Source: Stercoripulliclostridium_A sp045577735
Lineage (GTDB): Bacteria; Bacillota; Clostridia; Christensenellales; DTU072
Length of the DNA stretch: 64,000 nt
Assembly (NCBI GenBank): GCA_045577735.1
Contig: JAZNIY010000027.1
Span: 1 to 64,000, forward strand
Direction of reading: 5' to 3'
Shown: piece after piece, positions 1 to 7,859 of the stretch
Layout of the letters: the number at the start of each line of letters is the position of its first letter
Position numbering within the stretch: position 1 is the stretch's first letter
The notes under the pieces: model-generated
The model's database searches: none
What the model saw: the letters and a program-made list of their open reading frames with translations, nothing else
What the model was told of the DNA's origin: nothing
Made by a program: the position numbers and the translations under genes

Positions 1-237
1 GTCAATAGCAAAAAAATCTCAAGGAGCAGTACGCTAGTACAGCAACCTTTCGGTTTTTTCACTTTTCCTTGTCTAGCATCTAAAAACCAAAGTCTATCAG
101 AGGTCTAGGAAAAGTAAGAGGGCACTCAAACTGAATAATAATAAGGTTTTCTTTCGCCTAGCATCCAAACTAACGCGTTTTAAGAGGCACCACATATTCA
201 AATAACATACTAAGCGCATTTTGGCGAATAATTTAAC
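1..237. other. Non-coding stretch, no gene recognised
   Basis: No convincing reading frame or ribosome site is visible. The stretch holds several small inverted repeats: GTAC-gcta-GTAC near 31-42, AACC-tttc-GGTT followed by T residues near 45-60, and ACTTTTCC (61-68) facing GGAAAAGT (near 114-121). The core CTAGCATC occurs twice, near 73-80 and 158-165, in similar contexts. This could be the end of a structured RNA or a dispersed intergenic repeat. It matches no RNA family I can name. Confidence 0.35.
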
Positions 238-297
238 AAAAAAGAGCCCCTTAAGGGTGCTTACCTAAAGTAAAGTCCTATTAGTAGGCTCTTTTTT
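238..297. terminator. Bidirectional terminator after the MATE gene
   Basis: AAAAAAGAGCC (238-248) pairs with GGCTCTTTTTT (287-297) around an internal loop that contains a small CCTTAAGG palindrome. A T-run follows the stem on both strands. It can end the leftward MATE transcript, whose stop lies about 12 bases away, and anything entering from the left edge. Confidence 0.75.
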
Positions 298-308
298 ATA
301 TATAATTG

Positions 309-1694
309 TTATTTTGGCATATGTTTTAGCTCGAAGAATAGCATTATTGTTGCGGAAATGAAAGCAATAAAGTCAGAGATTGGGGCTGCAAACATTACCC
401 CTTCTACGCCTAGGAAAATGGGGAGAATAATTAGTAGGGGAAGTAGGAATATTACTTGCTTTATGAGTGAAAGTATGGCGCCTTTTACTGCCTTACCTAT
501 TGCTTGGAAGAAGGTAGTGGAGGCTATTTGTATGCCGTTTAGGAAAGTGAAGAATAGGAAGACGCGTAGATACTTGGTGCCAAAATCAAAGTATAGTTCA
601 CTGCCTTCACCGAATAGAGAGATTAGTGGGCGTGGAGCAAACATAAATAGGGCGAATGCAAAAAGCGAGAATATGAATGACGATATTATCGCAAGCTTTA
701 AGGTATCGCGCACGCGCTTATAGTTTTTCGCCCCGTAATTGTAGCCGAATATCGGTTGCGCTCCTTGTATTATGCCGATTACAACGGCAAGGAATATGAG
801 AGAAATTTTAGACGTTATACCGGCAATTGCAATTGGGATATCGCTACCATAAATGGAGTCGGCACCATATTTTTTGAGCATGTTGTTGGACACGATTTGT
901 ATTACCATGGTGCTAATTTGGAATATAAAAGAGGATATTCCAACGCTGGCAATAATTTTTGCAATATTTAATTTGGGAATAAAGTCTTTTATTTTTACGC
1001 GAACGTTTCTAAACCAAATAAAGTATAGGGCGCACATAACGGCAGAAAGGATTTGGCTAATTAGAGTTGCCCAAGCGGCACCAGACATTCCCCAGCCACA
1101 AACGAATATAAATACGGGGTCGAGTATGGTGTTTAGTATTGCACCGGTTAGCACGGAAAGCATGCTGTAAATAGGCGAGCTGTCTGCTCTGATGATTGGA
1201 TTAAACCCGGTGGAGAAAAGCAAGAATGGGATACCGAAAGAGGTGATTCTAGTGTACTCAACGGCATAATCTATGGTTAGTTCGGTTGCTCCAAAAAGGT
1301 ACAATAAGTCTTTTAGGAATATGTTAGTTACGGTCATTATTACTAGTCCGCTAATAACGAGTAACGTGACGGCTGTACCCACTATCATTTTTGCTTTTTC
1401 AGGGTTCTTTCTACCAATTTCAAGGTTGAAGTTGGCAGAAGCACCTAGTCCTACCATTAGTCCTATTGCCATACAAATGGTGGTAAGGGGGAATGCTACC
1501 GATGTTGCGGCGTTGCCGAGATATCCAACACCGTGTCCAATGAATATTTGGTCAACAATGTTGTAAAGTGAGTTGACTAGGTTTGCAATAATAGCAGGTA
1601 TTGCTAGGGAAAGGAGTAGTTTGGGTATTGACTTTGTACCCATGGGGCTTTCTTTAATTTCTATTTTTTCTTGTACTAAAACTTCTTCGCTCAT
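309..1694 (-). CDS. MATE family efflux transporter
   Basis: A 461-residue polytopic membrane protein of normal MATE length with about twelve hydrophobic segments in two similar halves. The N-terminal half carries the family-like run LVNSLYNIVDQIFIGHGVG, and the second half has a matching segment (GIIQGAQPIFGYNYGAKNY). The family exports cationic drugs or metabolites using Na+ or H+ gradients; the substrate cannot be told from sequence. It is transcribed divergently from metF and ends at a strong terminator. The start is preceded by an AAGAGAAG-type ribosome site. Confidence 0.9.
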   Translation of the reverse strand: MSEEVLVQEKIEIKESPMGTKSIPKLLLSLAIPAIIANLVNSLYNIVDQIFIGHGVGYLGNAATSVAFPLTTICMAIGLMVGLGASANFNLEIGRKNPEKAKMIVGTAVTLLVISGLVIMTVTNIFLKDLLYLFGATELTIDYAVEYTRITSFGIPFLLFSTGFNPIIRADSSPIYSMLSVLTGAILNTILDPVFIFVCGWGMSGAAWATLISQILSAVMCALYFIWFRNVRVKIKDFIPKLNIAKIIASVGISSFIFQISTMVIQIVSNNMLKKYGADSIYGSDIPIAIAGITSKISLIFLAVVIGIIQGAQPIFGYNYGAKNYKRVRDTLKLAIISSFIFSLFAFALFMFAPRPLISLFGEGSELYFDFGTKYLRVFLFFTFLNGIQIASTTFFQAIGKAVKGAILSLIKQVIFLLPLLIILPIFLGVEGVMFAAPISDFIAFISATIMLFFELKHMPK

Positions 1695-1768
1695 ATTCTT
1701 CTCTTTCGTTTTTATCCAAAGTATTTTAGCATAGGATTATCATAAACTCAAACGATATTGTGAAGTTT

Positions 1769-1786
1769 TAAGTATTGAAATACTTA
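1769..1786. promoter_or_regulatory. Palindrome in the MATE/metF divergent region
   Basis: TAAGTATT and AATACTTA flank a central GA, giving an 8+8 perfect dyad. It lies just upstream of the metF promoter and between two divergent genes, so it is placed like an operator. No regulator can be assigned. Confidence 0.35.
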
Positions 1787-1803
1787 ATTTATTAAAATGC
1801 CTA

Positions 1804-1832
1804 TTGATTATGACTTTAAGTAATGATATAAT
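1804..1832 (+). promoter_or_regulatory. Promoter of the metF-metH operon
   Basis: TTGATT (-35, 1804-1809), a 17-bp spacer and a perfect TATAAT (-10, 1827-1832), followed by a GGAAGG ribosome site at 1842-1847 and the metF ATG at 1854. The leader is short, with no room for a riboswitch. Confidence 0.8.
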
Positions 1833-1853
1833 GAAAAAAATGGAAGGCGTAAT

Positions 1854-2729
1854 ATGAAAATAATCGACTTATTAACAGAGGACAAATTAACTATTTCTTT
1901 TGAAGTTTTTCCACCAAAGACGGAAACTAACTTTGAATCGGTAAAAACGGCAACGGAAGAAATTGCCAAACTTAAGCCTGCTTTTATGAGCGTAACTTAT
2001 GGTGCAGGTGGTGGTACGAGCAGGTATACCCTTGATATTGCAAAAGATATAAAACACAATTTCGACGTACCATCTCTTGCTCATCTTACCTGTGTTTCAT
2101 CGTCAAGAGATACTGTCAAAGAACGCATTAAAGAAATAAAAGAAGCTGGAATTACAAACATAATGGCTCTCCGTGGAGATATTCCCAAAGAACTTGAAAA
2201 TGCCGATCGCACGAATTGGCACTATCATTATGCCGTGGAATTAATAAGGAACATTAAAGAGAGTGGTGGCAACTTTTGCATTGGTGGCGCTTGTTACCCC
2301 GAAGTACACCCCGAAAGCAAATCCAGCAAAGAAGACATCAAGTATCTAAAAGAAAAGGTTGATGCAGGGTGCGATTTCTTAACCACTCAAATGTTTTTTG
2401 ACAACAATATACTATATAATTTCCTTTATAAAATTAGAGAAGCTGGCATAGACGTTCCAGTTATGCCCGGCATTATGCCCATTACGAATGCTGTTCAAGT
2501 GGATAGGGCAATTAAACTTTCCGGGTCGTTTATGCCTACGCGTTTCAAAACGTTGGTTGATAAGTTTGGTTCAAACCCCAACGCAATGATGCAAGCAGGC
2601 ATTGCTTATGCTACCGATCAAATAATAGATTTGTTTGCAAACGGCATAAAGAACGTTCACGTGTATTCTATGAATAAGCCCGAAGTGGCAAGAAGAATAA
2701 TGGAAAATCTAAAAGGGATAATTGGGTAA
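1854..2729 (+). CDS. metF: Methylenetetrahydrofolate reductase
   Basis: A 291-residue protein of MetF size. It reduces 5,10-methylene-THF to 5-methyl-THF, the methyl donor for methionine synthase encoded just downstream. The N-terminal SFEVFPPKTE motif carries the family's catalytic glutamate (E17). SVTYGAGG, the LRGD loop (in MALRGDIP) and the DFLTTQMFFDN strand are typical of the FAD-binding barrel. It is the first gene of a metF - reactivation domain - metH operon; the next gene starts within a base or two of its stop. Confidence 0.95.
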   Translation: MKIIDLLTEDKLTISFEVFPPKTETNFESVKTATEEIAKLKPAFMSVTYGAGGGTSRYTLDIAKDIKHNFDVPSLAHLTCVSSSRDTVKERIKEIKEAGITNIMALRGDIPKELENADRTNWHYHYAVELIRNIKESGGNFCIGGACYPEVHPESKSSKEDIKYLKEKVDAGCDFLTTQMFFDNNILYNFLYKIREAGIDVPVMPGIMPITNAVQVDRAIKLSGSFMPTRFKTLVDKFGSNPNAMMQAGIAYATDQIIDLFANGIKNVHVYSMNKPEVARRIMENLKGIIG

Positions 2730-2730
2730 T

Positions 2731-3393
2731 ATGGCGCCGTCAACGTTAAAAAGCTTCTCGCCACCACCTATTAATTTGAAAGAAATTGCAAGGTATGCAG
2801 GGCAAAAGGGTGATGACGAAACCATAAACTTGGTAATAGAAGAGTGCCTAAAAGAAATCGCAGATACCTTGACGTTTAACGTTTGCTATAAAAGAGTGGA
2901 GTGCGTGGTGTTTGGGAACGAGGTTCTTCTAGGTGGTAGAAAGATTGTATCAAAAGACCTTGCCAAAAATCTTAAAGACTGCAAAGAAGCCTATTTGTTT
3001 GGCGCAACCATTGGGCTGGGAATAGATAGGGTTATTGAAAAATATAGTACGATTTTTCCGTTAAAAGCACTAATAATGCACTCGATAGGCGTGGAGCGTA
3101 TAGAGAGTTTAGGAGATGCTTTTTGTGCCTTTTTGGAAAAAGAAGTTAGTAAAGAAGGACTTTCGGTAAGACCAAGATTTAGCGCAGGATACGGTGATTT
3201 CAGAATAGAAAATCAAACGCTATTTTTTGAGTTATTAGATAACGTTAAAACCATAGGCCTCACCTTAAATAGTAGCCTAATTATGTCCCCATCGAAATCG
3301 GTTACGGCAGTTGTGGGGATATCGGAGAATGGAAAAGTAGCCAAGGTCGGTTGCGAGGCTTGTAGTGATAAAAGCTGTGAATATAGGAGATAG
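2731..3393 (+). CDS. Stand-alone MetH reactivation (AdoMet-binding) domain protein
   Basis: About 220 residues resembling the C-terminal activation domain of cobalamin-dependent methionine synthase, which binds AdoMet and remethylates oxidised cob(II)alamin. Supporting motifs are the PRFSAGYGD region, the SKSVTAVVGIS region and a cysteine-containing tail (CEACSDKSCEYR). In E. coli this is the last domain of MetH; here it is a separate protein directly upstream of a MetH that lacks it, a split arrangement known in other Firmicutes and in Thermotoga. I chose the ATG at 2731 over a TTG at 2722 that would overlap metF. Its stop sits one base before the metH ATG, so the two are translationally coupled. 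Confidence 0.88.
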   Translation: MAPSTLKSFSPPPINLKEIARYAGQKGDDETINLVIEECLKEIADTLTFNVCYKRVECVVFGNEVLLGGRKIVSKDLAKNLKDCKEAYLFGATIGLGIDRVIEKYSTIFPLKALIMHSIGVERIESLGDAFCAFLEKEVSKEGLSVRPRFSAGYGDFRIENQTLFFELLDNVKTIGLTLNSSLIMSPSKSVTAVVGISENGKVAKVGCEACSDKSCEYRR

Positions 3394-3394
3394 A

Positions 3395-5797
3395 ATGGAT
3401 TTACGCAGTTATCTTAAAAAGAATATAGTTTATCTTGATGGTGGTATGGGCACGCTGTTGCAAGCAAAAGGCTTAAAGGCGGGCGAACTTCCCGAAAGAT
3501 GGAACGTTACTCATTCAGAGGTTATCAAAGAAACACACAAAGCATATTACGATGCTGGAAGCAACGTTGTTTCCACCAATACTTTTGGAGCAAATATTTT
3601 AAAATTTAATGAATCCGAACTGGAAGAAATAATAAAATGTGCCGTAGAAAACGCAAGACGCGCTCAACAAGAAAGCCAGACTTTGCAACCTAAGTGGGTG
3701 GCTCTTGACGTGGGGCCGACCGGCAAAATGCTAGCACCCTATGGCGAACTAGAGTTTGAAAGGGCTGTTGAAATTTTTAAAACTACAGTTAAACTGGGCG
3801 TAAAATATGGTGTTGATTTGGTCATCATAGAAACTATGAATGACTCATATGAAACCAAAGCAGCACTTCTCGCCGTTAAGGAAACTACCGATATCCCGGT
3901 GTTTGTTTCAAATGCATACAGCGAAAACGGAGCGTTGATGACGGGGGCCGACCCTAAAAGCATGGTGGCGCTTCTTGAGGGTATGGGGGCAGATGCCATT
4001 GGTGTGAACTGCTCGTTTGGGCCTAAGATGTTGGCTCCAATTTGCAGAGAGTATCTTAAATACGCTAGCGTACCAATTTTATTAAAACCAAATGCCGGAC
4101 TACCAAAAGTCGAGAATGGGGCAACCATGTACGATATTTCTGAAGAAGAATTCGCTCTGGAGTGCAAGGCTCTCATTGGCGAAGGTGTTAGGGTTGTCGG
4201 AGGATGCTGTGGGACAACGCCAAGGTACGTAGAGGCGCTTACGAATGCAACCAAAGACCTTGTTCCTTTGGAGATTCTTCCCAAGCATCACACTCTTATT
4301 TCTTCATATGCAAAAGGGGTAGAAATTGGTGCTGGTAGCGTTACCCTTATTGGAGAAAGGATTAATCCTACGGGTAAAAAAGTATTCCGTGAAGCGCTTA
4401 AAAATGGAGATATAGATTACGTTTTAAAAGAGGGCGTGTCACAAGAAGAAAGAGGGGTGCACGTTCTTGACGTAAACGTTGGTATACCCGATATTGACGA
4501 AGCCGAAGTGCTTGCGAGAGTGGTTAAAGAATTGCAAGCCGTAATCCCCATCCCATTGCAAATTGACACCTCTAATCCTGTTGCTATGGAGGGTGCGTTG
4601 CGCCTATACAACGGCAAAGCGTTGGTCAACTCGGTAAACGGTAAAGAAGAGAGTATGAGTGCCGTATTCCCACTTGTGAAAAAGTATGGTGGCGTTGTCG
4701 TCGCACTAACTTTAGATGAAAACGGAATACCGGAAAAAGCAGAAGGTAGAGTGGCAATTGCACGTAGGATTATCGAGCGCGCAAAAGATTACGGCATCAC
4801 CAAAAAAGATATTATAGTAGATCCGTTGGCACTAACTATAAGTGCAGACGCAATGGCCGGTGAGGAAACCTTAAAAGCAGTTGAATATTTAACGTCCAAT
4901 GACATTAAAACCATTCTTGGGGTATCTAACATTTCGTTTGGGTTACCCATGCGTGACTTTATAAACTCGACCTTCTTCACGCTTGCGATGAGTAAAGGGC
5001 TTTCTGCGGGGATAATAAACCCCAATTCTCAAGAGATGATGAAAGCATACCATACCTTTAATGTGCTTAAAGGTAAAGACAACAACTTTGAAAAGTACAT
5101 AGCCTTTGCTCAAAACACCTCCATTAGAACAGAAAGTATTTCTGCCGGCGCAAGGATAAATAATGGTGACGGAGAGTGTGACTCTACGCTTAAGCACGCA
5201 ATCATAAAAGGGCTTAAGGAAATGGCGCTAGAAGAAGTGGATAAACTGCTTAATGATCATACGGCGATGGACATTATCAACAAAGAAATCATACCGGCAC
5301 TTGACGTTGTCGGGGCTGGGTATGAAAAAGGGGAGGTATATCTCCCGGGACTCCTACTTTCTGCAGACACCAGCAAAGCTGTGTTTGAAAGAATTAAAAA
5401 GACCGTCCCAAAAAGTGGCGAAGCCAAAGGAGTACTTGTTATTGCAACGGTGCAAGGAGATATACACGATATAGGCAAAAACATCGTTAAGCTTCTTTTG
5501 GAAAATTACGGATTTAAGGTGGTTGACCTTGGCAAGGACGTTGCTCCGGAAAAAGTGGTTGAAGCAGTTAAAGAGCATAATGCTCCTCTTTGCGGGTTGA
5601 GTGCCCTTATGACTACAACCGTACCGGCGATGGAGAAAACCATAAAACTATTGCGCGAGAGTGCACCGTGGTGTAAAATATGTGTTGGAGGCGCCGTTAT
5701 GACTAAAGAATATGCCTTGAAGATAGGTGCTGATAAATATTGTAAAGACGGGATGGAAACGGTAAGATACGCCGAAGAAGTTGCGAAAAACAAATAA
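3395..5797 (+). CDS. metH: Cobalamin-dependent methionine synthase
   Basis: An 800-residue enzyme that transfers a methyl group from 5-methyl-THF via cobalamin to homocysteine. Domains in order: homocysteine-binding barrel (about 1-290) with zinc ligands C206 (GVNCSFGP) and C271/C272 (GGCCGTTP); pterin-binding barrel (about 310-570, LIGERINPTGKK); helical cap (about 620-670); and a Rossmann B12 domain with the D689-x-H691-x-x-G694 cobalamin-ligand motif. The C-terminal reactivation domain is absent and supplied by the preceding gene. The ATG at 3395 has a good ATAGGAGA site; an in-frame start 30 bases upstream lies inside the previous gene and is less likely. A B12 riboswitch follows directly, linking this enzyme to cofactor supply. 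Confidence 0.96.
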   Translation: MDLRSYLKKNIVYLDGGMGTLLQAKGLKAGELPERWNVTHSEVIKETHKAYYDAGSNVVSTNTFGANILKFNESELEEIIKCAVENARRAQQESQTLQPKWVALDVGPTGKMLAPYGELEFERAVEIFKTTVKLGVKYGVDLVIIETMNDSYETKAALLAVKETTDIPVFVSNAYSENGALMTGADPKSMVALLEGMGADAIGVNCSFGPKMLAPICREYLKYASVPILLKPNAGLPKVENGATMYDISEEEFALECKALIGEGVRVVGGCCGTTPRYVEALTNATKDLVPLEILPKHHTLISSYAKGVEIGAGSVTLIGERINPTGKKVFREALKNGDIDYVLKEGVSQEERGVHVLDVNVGIPDIDEAEVLARVVKELQAVIPIPLQIDTSNPVAMEGALRLYNGKALVNSVNGKEESMSAVFPLVKKYGGVVVALTLDENGIPEKAEGRVAIARRIIERAKDYGITKKDIIVDPLALTISADAMAGEETLKAVEYLTSNDIKTILGVSNISFGLPMRDFINSTFFTLAMSKGLSAGIINPNSQEMMKAYHTFNVLKGKDNNFEKYIAFAQNTSIRTESISAGARINNGDGECDSTLKHAIIKGLKEMALEEVDKLLNDHTAMDIINKEIIPALDVVGAGYEKGEVYLPGLLLSADTSKAVFERIKKTVPKSGEAKGVLVIATVQGDIHDIGKNIVKLLLENYGFKVVDLGKDVAPEKVVEAVKEHNAPLCGLSALMTTTVPAMEKTIKLLRESAPWCKICVGGAVMTKEYALKIGADKYCKDGMETVRYAEEVAKNK

Positions 5798-5804
5798 TTA
5801 AATA

Positions 5805-5908
5805 CAGGGTGCGAGTTACCGGCATTGCGCCGGTAGAGAGTGGGGGAAGCGCGTTGAAATTACGCCACAACGTTCATTACGGTATAGTCCGATAGCCCAT
5901 CCACCCCG
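5805..5908 (+). ncRNA. Cobalamin riboswitch aptamer
   Basis: The closing stem is GGGTG (5807-5811) with CACCC (5902-5906), and inside it is a TACCGGC/GCCGGTA hairpin (5817-5835). The conserved GGGGAAG and TTGAAAT core boxes occur near 5842-5860. AGTCCGATAGCCC (5886-5898) matches the 3' conserved box of B12 riboswitches (AGTCxGAxACC-like). It is a compact variant without long peripheral arms. The downstream genes, a lipoprotein and an ECF S component, are typical B12-uptake targets. The family call is by eye. Confidence 0.82.
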
Positions 5909-5962
5909 AGATGCGAAATATCTTGGTTACGAAGAAAAAGCGCAGAGTAGTTATACTCTAGT

Positions 5963-5989
5963 TTTGCGTACCCTTGGTGCGCAAATTTT
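5963..5989 (+). terminator. Riboswitch expression platform (terminator)
   Basis: TTTGCGTACC (5963-5972) pairs over 10 bp with GGTGCGCAAA (5976-5985) around a CTT loop and is followed by TTTTATTATA. It sits between the B12 aptamer and the ribosome site of the lipoprotein gene, so transcription attenuation by B12 is the simplest reading. An upstream hairpin (AGAGTA/TACTCT, about 5944-5959) may take part in switching. Confidence 0.7.
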
Positions 5990-6006
5990 ATTATATAGGA
6001 GGCAAT

Positions 6007-6402
6007 GTGAAGACTTTAACTAAAATACTTCTAGTAGTGCTTGTATTAGTAATGGTTTTGGGGCTATTTGCTTGCAATCAAAACGTGGACGAAGTCGTTA
6101 TTAAAGTGGATAATGCTTATAAAATGGAGGCTGAAGACACCCTTGAGGACTATATGGACTATTTGGAAGACAAGGGCAAACTCGATTATGAAGAAGAGGA
6201 TGGTATGATAATTTCCATTAATGGCAAGGCAAACACCCTTAATTCTTATTGGATGATTTATACTTCTGATGAAAACTATTCCAATTCCCAATGGGGTACT
6301 TACGAATTTAAGGGCAAAACGCTCGGCTCGGCAACACTTGGCGCGACGGCACTACCCTTAAATAAGGATGCAACTTACGTGTTAGTATATCAAACTTTCT
6401 AA
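6007..6402 (+). CDS. DUF4430-like (transcobalamin C-terminal-like) lipoprotein
   Basis: A 131-residue secreted lipoprotein. A GTG start at 6007 with TAGGAGGC directly upstream gives a signal peptide ending in the lipobox LGLFAC (C23). The mature part (TLEDYMDYLEDKG..., then SINGKANTLNSYWMIYTSD) resembles DUF4430 domains, which are related to the C-terminal domain of transcobalamin/intrinsic factor and often sit beside cobalamin riboswitches. A longer frame starting at a TTG (5974) would begin inside the terminator hairpin and is rejected. The inferred role is capturing a corrinoid outside the membrane for the adjacent S component. Confidence 0.75.
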   Translation: MKTLTKILLVVLVLVMVLGLFACNQNVDEVVIKVDNAYKMEAEDTLEDYMDYLEDKGKLDYEEEDGMIISINGKANTLNSYWMIYTSDENYSNSQWGTYEFKGKTLGSATLGATALPLNKDATYVLVYQTF

Positions 6403-6403
6403 A

Positions 6404-6931
6404 ATGAAGATTAAGAAAACTAAGGATATAGCAATAATAGGGGTATATACCGCGCTACTGATAGGTGGACAGGTCGTTTTGTCCGCTGTTTCGGGAGTGG
6501 AAGTAGTTACGATATTGCTACTTGGTTTTGCTTACTATTTTGGTGTAAAAAGAGGCGCTCTCGTGGCAAGCGCCTTTTCTATTTTACGTGCATTGGTCTT
6601 TGGCTTTTTTCCCAACGTACTAATTTTATATCTTGTCTACTATAATTTGTTCGTTTTGGTAATAGGGGCTTTGGGTAAAATATTTAATAGAGACACCTCG
6701 CCCCTAAAGCACGTTATTGTGGTTATAGTGGCGCTTATGCTGACGCTTGCGTTTACCGCTCTAGATAACCTTATCACGCCTCTTTACTATGGATTTAATA
6801 AAGAGGCGTGGTTGGGATATTTGGGTACCTCGCTGTATGCGCTCGTGCCACAATTGATGTGCACGCTTATTACGGTTTCTCTTCTTTTTAGACCTCTTGT
6901 TAAAATGCTTTCGCGCGTGGCAAAAGATTAA
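6404..6931 (+). CDS. ECF transporter S component, probably for cobalamin or a precursor
   Basis: A 175-residue integral membrane protein with about six hydrophobic segments and a typical ECF S-component start (IAIIGVYTALLIGGQ, in which the AL/GG helix contacts the EcfT subunit). It begins one base after the lipoprotein stop and lies under the same B12 riboswitch, so B12 or cobinamide is the best substrate guess, as for CbrT-type S components. No EcfA or EcfT genes are in the window, so it presumably shares a common energising module encoded elsewhere. Confidence 0.82.
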   Translation: MKIKKTKDIAIIGVYTALLIGGQVVLSAVSGVEVVTILLLGFAYYFGVKRGALVASAFSILRALVFGFFPNVLILYLVYYNLFVLVIGALGKIFNRDTSPLKHVIVVIVALMLTLAFTALDNLITPLYYGFNKEAWLGYLGTSLYALVPQLMCTLITVSLLFRPLVKMLSRVAKD

Positions 6932-7656
6932 CTACATTCAATAAGAAGTTTGTCGCTTACTAGCGCAATTAGTTCGCCGTTGGTTGGCTTGTCACCACGA
7001 GAGAATATCTTAATGCCGTATATGTTATTTATGTTTTCTATTTTACCACGTGACCAAGCGACTTCGATTGCGTGTCTAATGGCTCGCTCAACTTTACTGG
7101 GGCTGGTATTAAAGCGCTCGGCTACTGCCGGGTAAAGCATCTTCGTTATGTTATTTATCATGCTAGGGTCGGTTACGGCTTGTTTTACTGCTTCGCGCAA
7201 AAATTGGTATCCTTTAATGTGAGGAGGAATTCCTGCGGAAATAAAAATGTTTGCCAATCGTTCGTCAAGGAGTTTATCTTTTGGGGCCATAATTTCTATG
7301 GTTTCTTTTCTTTCCGTGGGAAGGCGAAGTAATTTGTTCGCTACGTCAGGCGCATGCTCCGTTTTAGAAAGGCTCAAATGTGCAACGTGTTCATATTGGG
7401 CTTTGTCGTTAGAAATGACGGCGACGATGGGGCGGGCTGGTAGAGATTTACAAAATTCAATAAACTTTATAACTTTTTCATCTTGCTTTTCGGCATAAAT
7501 TAGCACCGATTGCACAATTAAGTTTTCAAGGAGAAGTTCTCCTTCTTGAACGTTATTTGCGCAAGCACTAAAGGTTAGTTCATAGGGTCTACAAGACTTT
7601 AGCTCTAGTAAAAGTTCCTCGGGTATGCCAACTGAAAGGCATGATAATTTTAGCAT
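6928..7656 (-). CDS. spo0A: Spo0A-family transcription factor with a degenerate receiver
   Basis: 242 residues. The C-terminal half (about 128-242) is a clear Spo0A DNA-binding domain: HIKGYQFLREAV, TKMLYPAVAERFNTSPSKVE, the recognition-helix run RAIRHAIEVAWSRG (191-204), and KPTNGELIALVSDKL. In the N-terminal half (1-115) the residues that make a phosphorylatable receiver are absent: there is no acidic pair after the first strand, and VLIYAEKQ stands where the LDIIMP-type phosphoacceptor loop should be. The start at 7656 has AAGGAGG 8 bases upstream; a longer frame from 7695 has no ribosome site. Spo0A normally commits clostridia to sporulation on phosphorylation, so this one may be constitutive or ligand-controlled. 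It is convergent with the ECF gene, overlapping it by 4 bases. Confidence 0.88.
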   Translation of the reverse strand: MLKLSCLSVGIPEELLLELKSCRPYELTFSACANNVQEGELLLENLIVQSVLIYAEKQDEKVIKFIEFCKSLPARPIVAVISNDKAQYEHVAHLSLSKTEHAPDVANKLLRLPTERKETIEIMAPKDKLLDERLANIFISAGIPPHIKGYQFLREAVKQAVTDPSMINNITKMLYPAVAERFNTSPSKVERAIRHAIEVAWSRGKIENINNIYGIKIFSRGDKPTNGELIALVSDKLLIECS

Positions 7657-7692
7657 GAAAGATACCTCCTTAAAATGGTGCGTGATAATTAA

Positions 7693-7710
7693 CAAAACGA
7701 GGGCGTTTTG
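7693..7710 (-). other. Small hairpin in the spo0A leader
   Basis: CAAAACG (7693-7699) and CGTTTTG (7704-7710) flank a 4-base loop in the roughly 130-nt leader of the spo0A transcript. It is followed on the minus strand by TTAATTA only, so it is a weak attenuator candidate at best. Confidence 0.3.
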
Positions 7711-7790
7711 CTTTGGTTTGGAACTATTTATTTGTCATTTGTTTATTGGAGTCTCGTAATAAACGAAGATTTTTTTCTTAAGACAACGGC

Positions 7791-7819
7791 ATTATATCAA
7801 TATTTATAATATTTTGCAA
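7791..7819 (-). promoter_or_regulatory. Promoter of the spo0A-like gene
   Basis: On the minus strand, TTGCAA (7819-7814), a 17-bp spacer and a perfect TATAAT (7796-7791). It drives the regulator with a leader of about 130 nt. Confidence 0.75.
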
Positions 7820-7859
7820 TAATATATCGAAATCTTTTAATAATTTTTTACAAAAATAT

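Noticed and set aside
3739..4284. 181-codon minus-strand open frame inside metH
   Set aside because: It is an antisense shadow of a clearly conserved enzyme domain, with low-complexity Ser/Thr/Pro composition and no ribosome site.
2722..5797. metH broken by a frameshift into two genes
   Set aside because: The reactivation domain precedes the core instead of following it and has its own start, so this is a genuine split gene order, not a frameshifted full-length MetH.
5974..6006. TTG start at 5974 for the lipoprotein
   Set aside because: It would begin inside the riboswitch terminator hairpin. The GTG at 6007 has AGGAGG upstream and gives a clean lipoprotein signal.
7657..7695. Longer N-terminus for the Spo0A-like protein (start at 7695)
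   Set aside because: The internal start at 7656 has a perfect AAGGAGG at the right distance. The 13 extra codons overlap that site and resemble no receiver.
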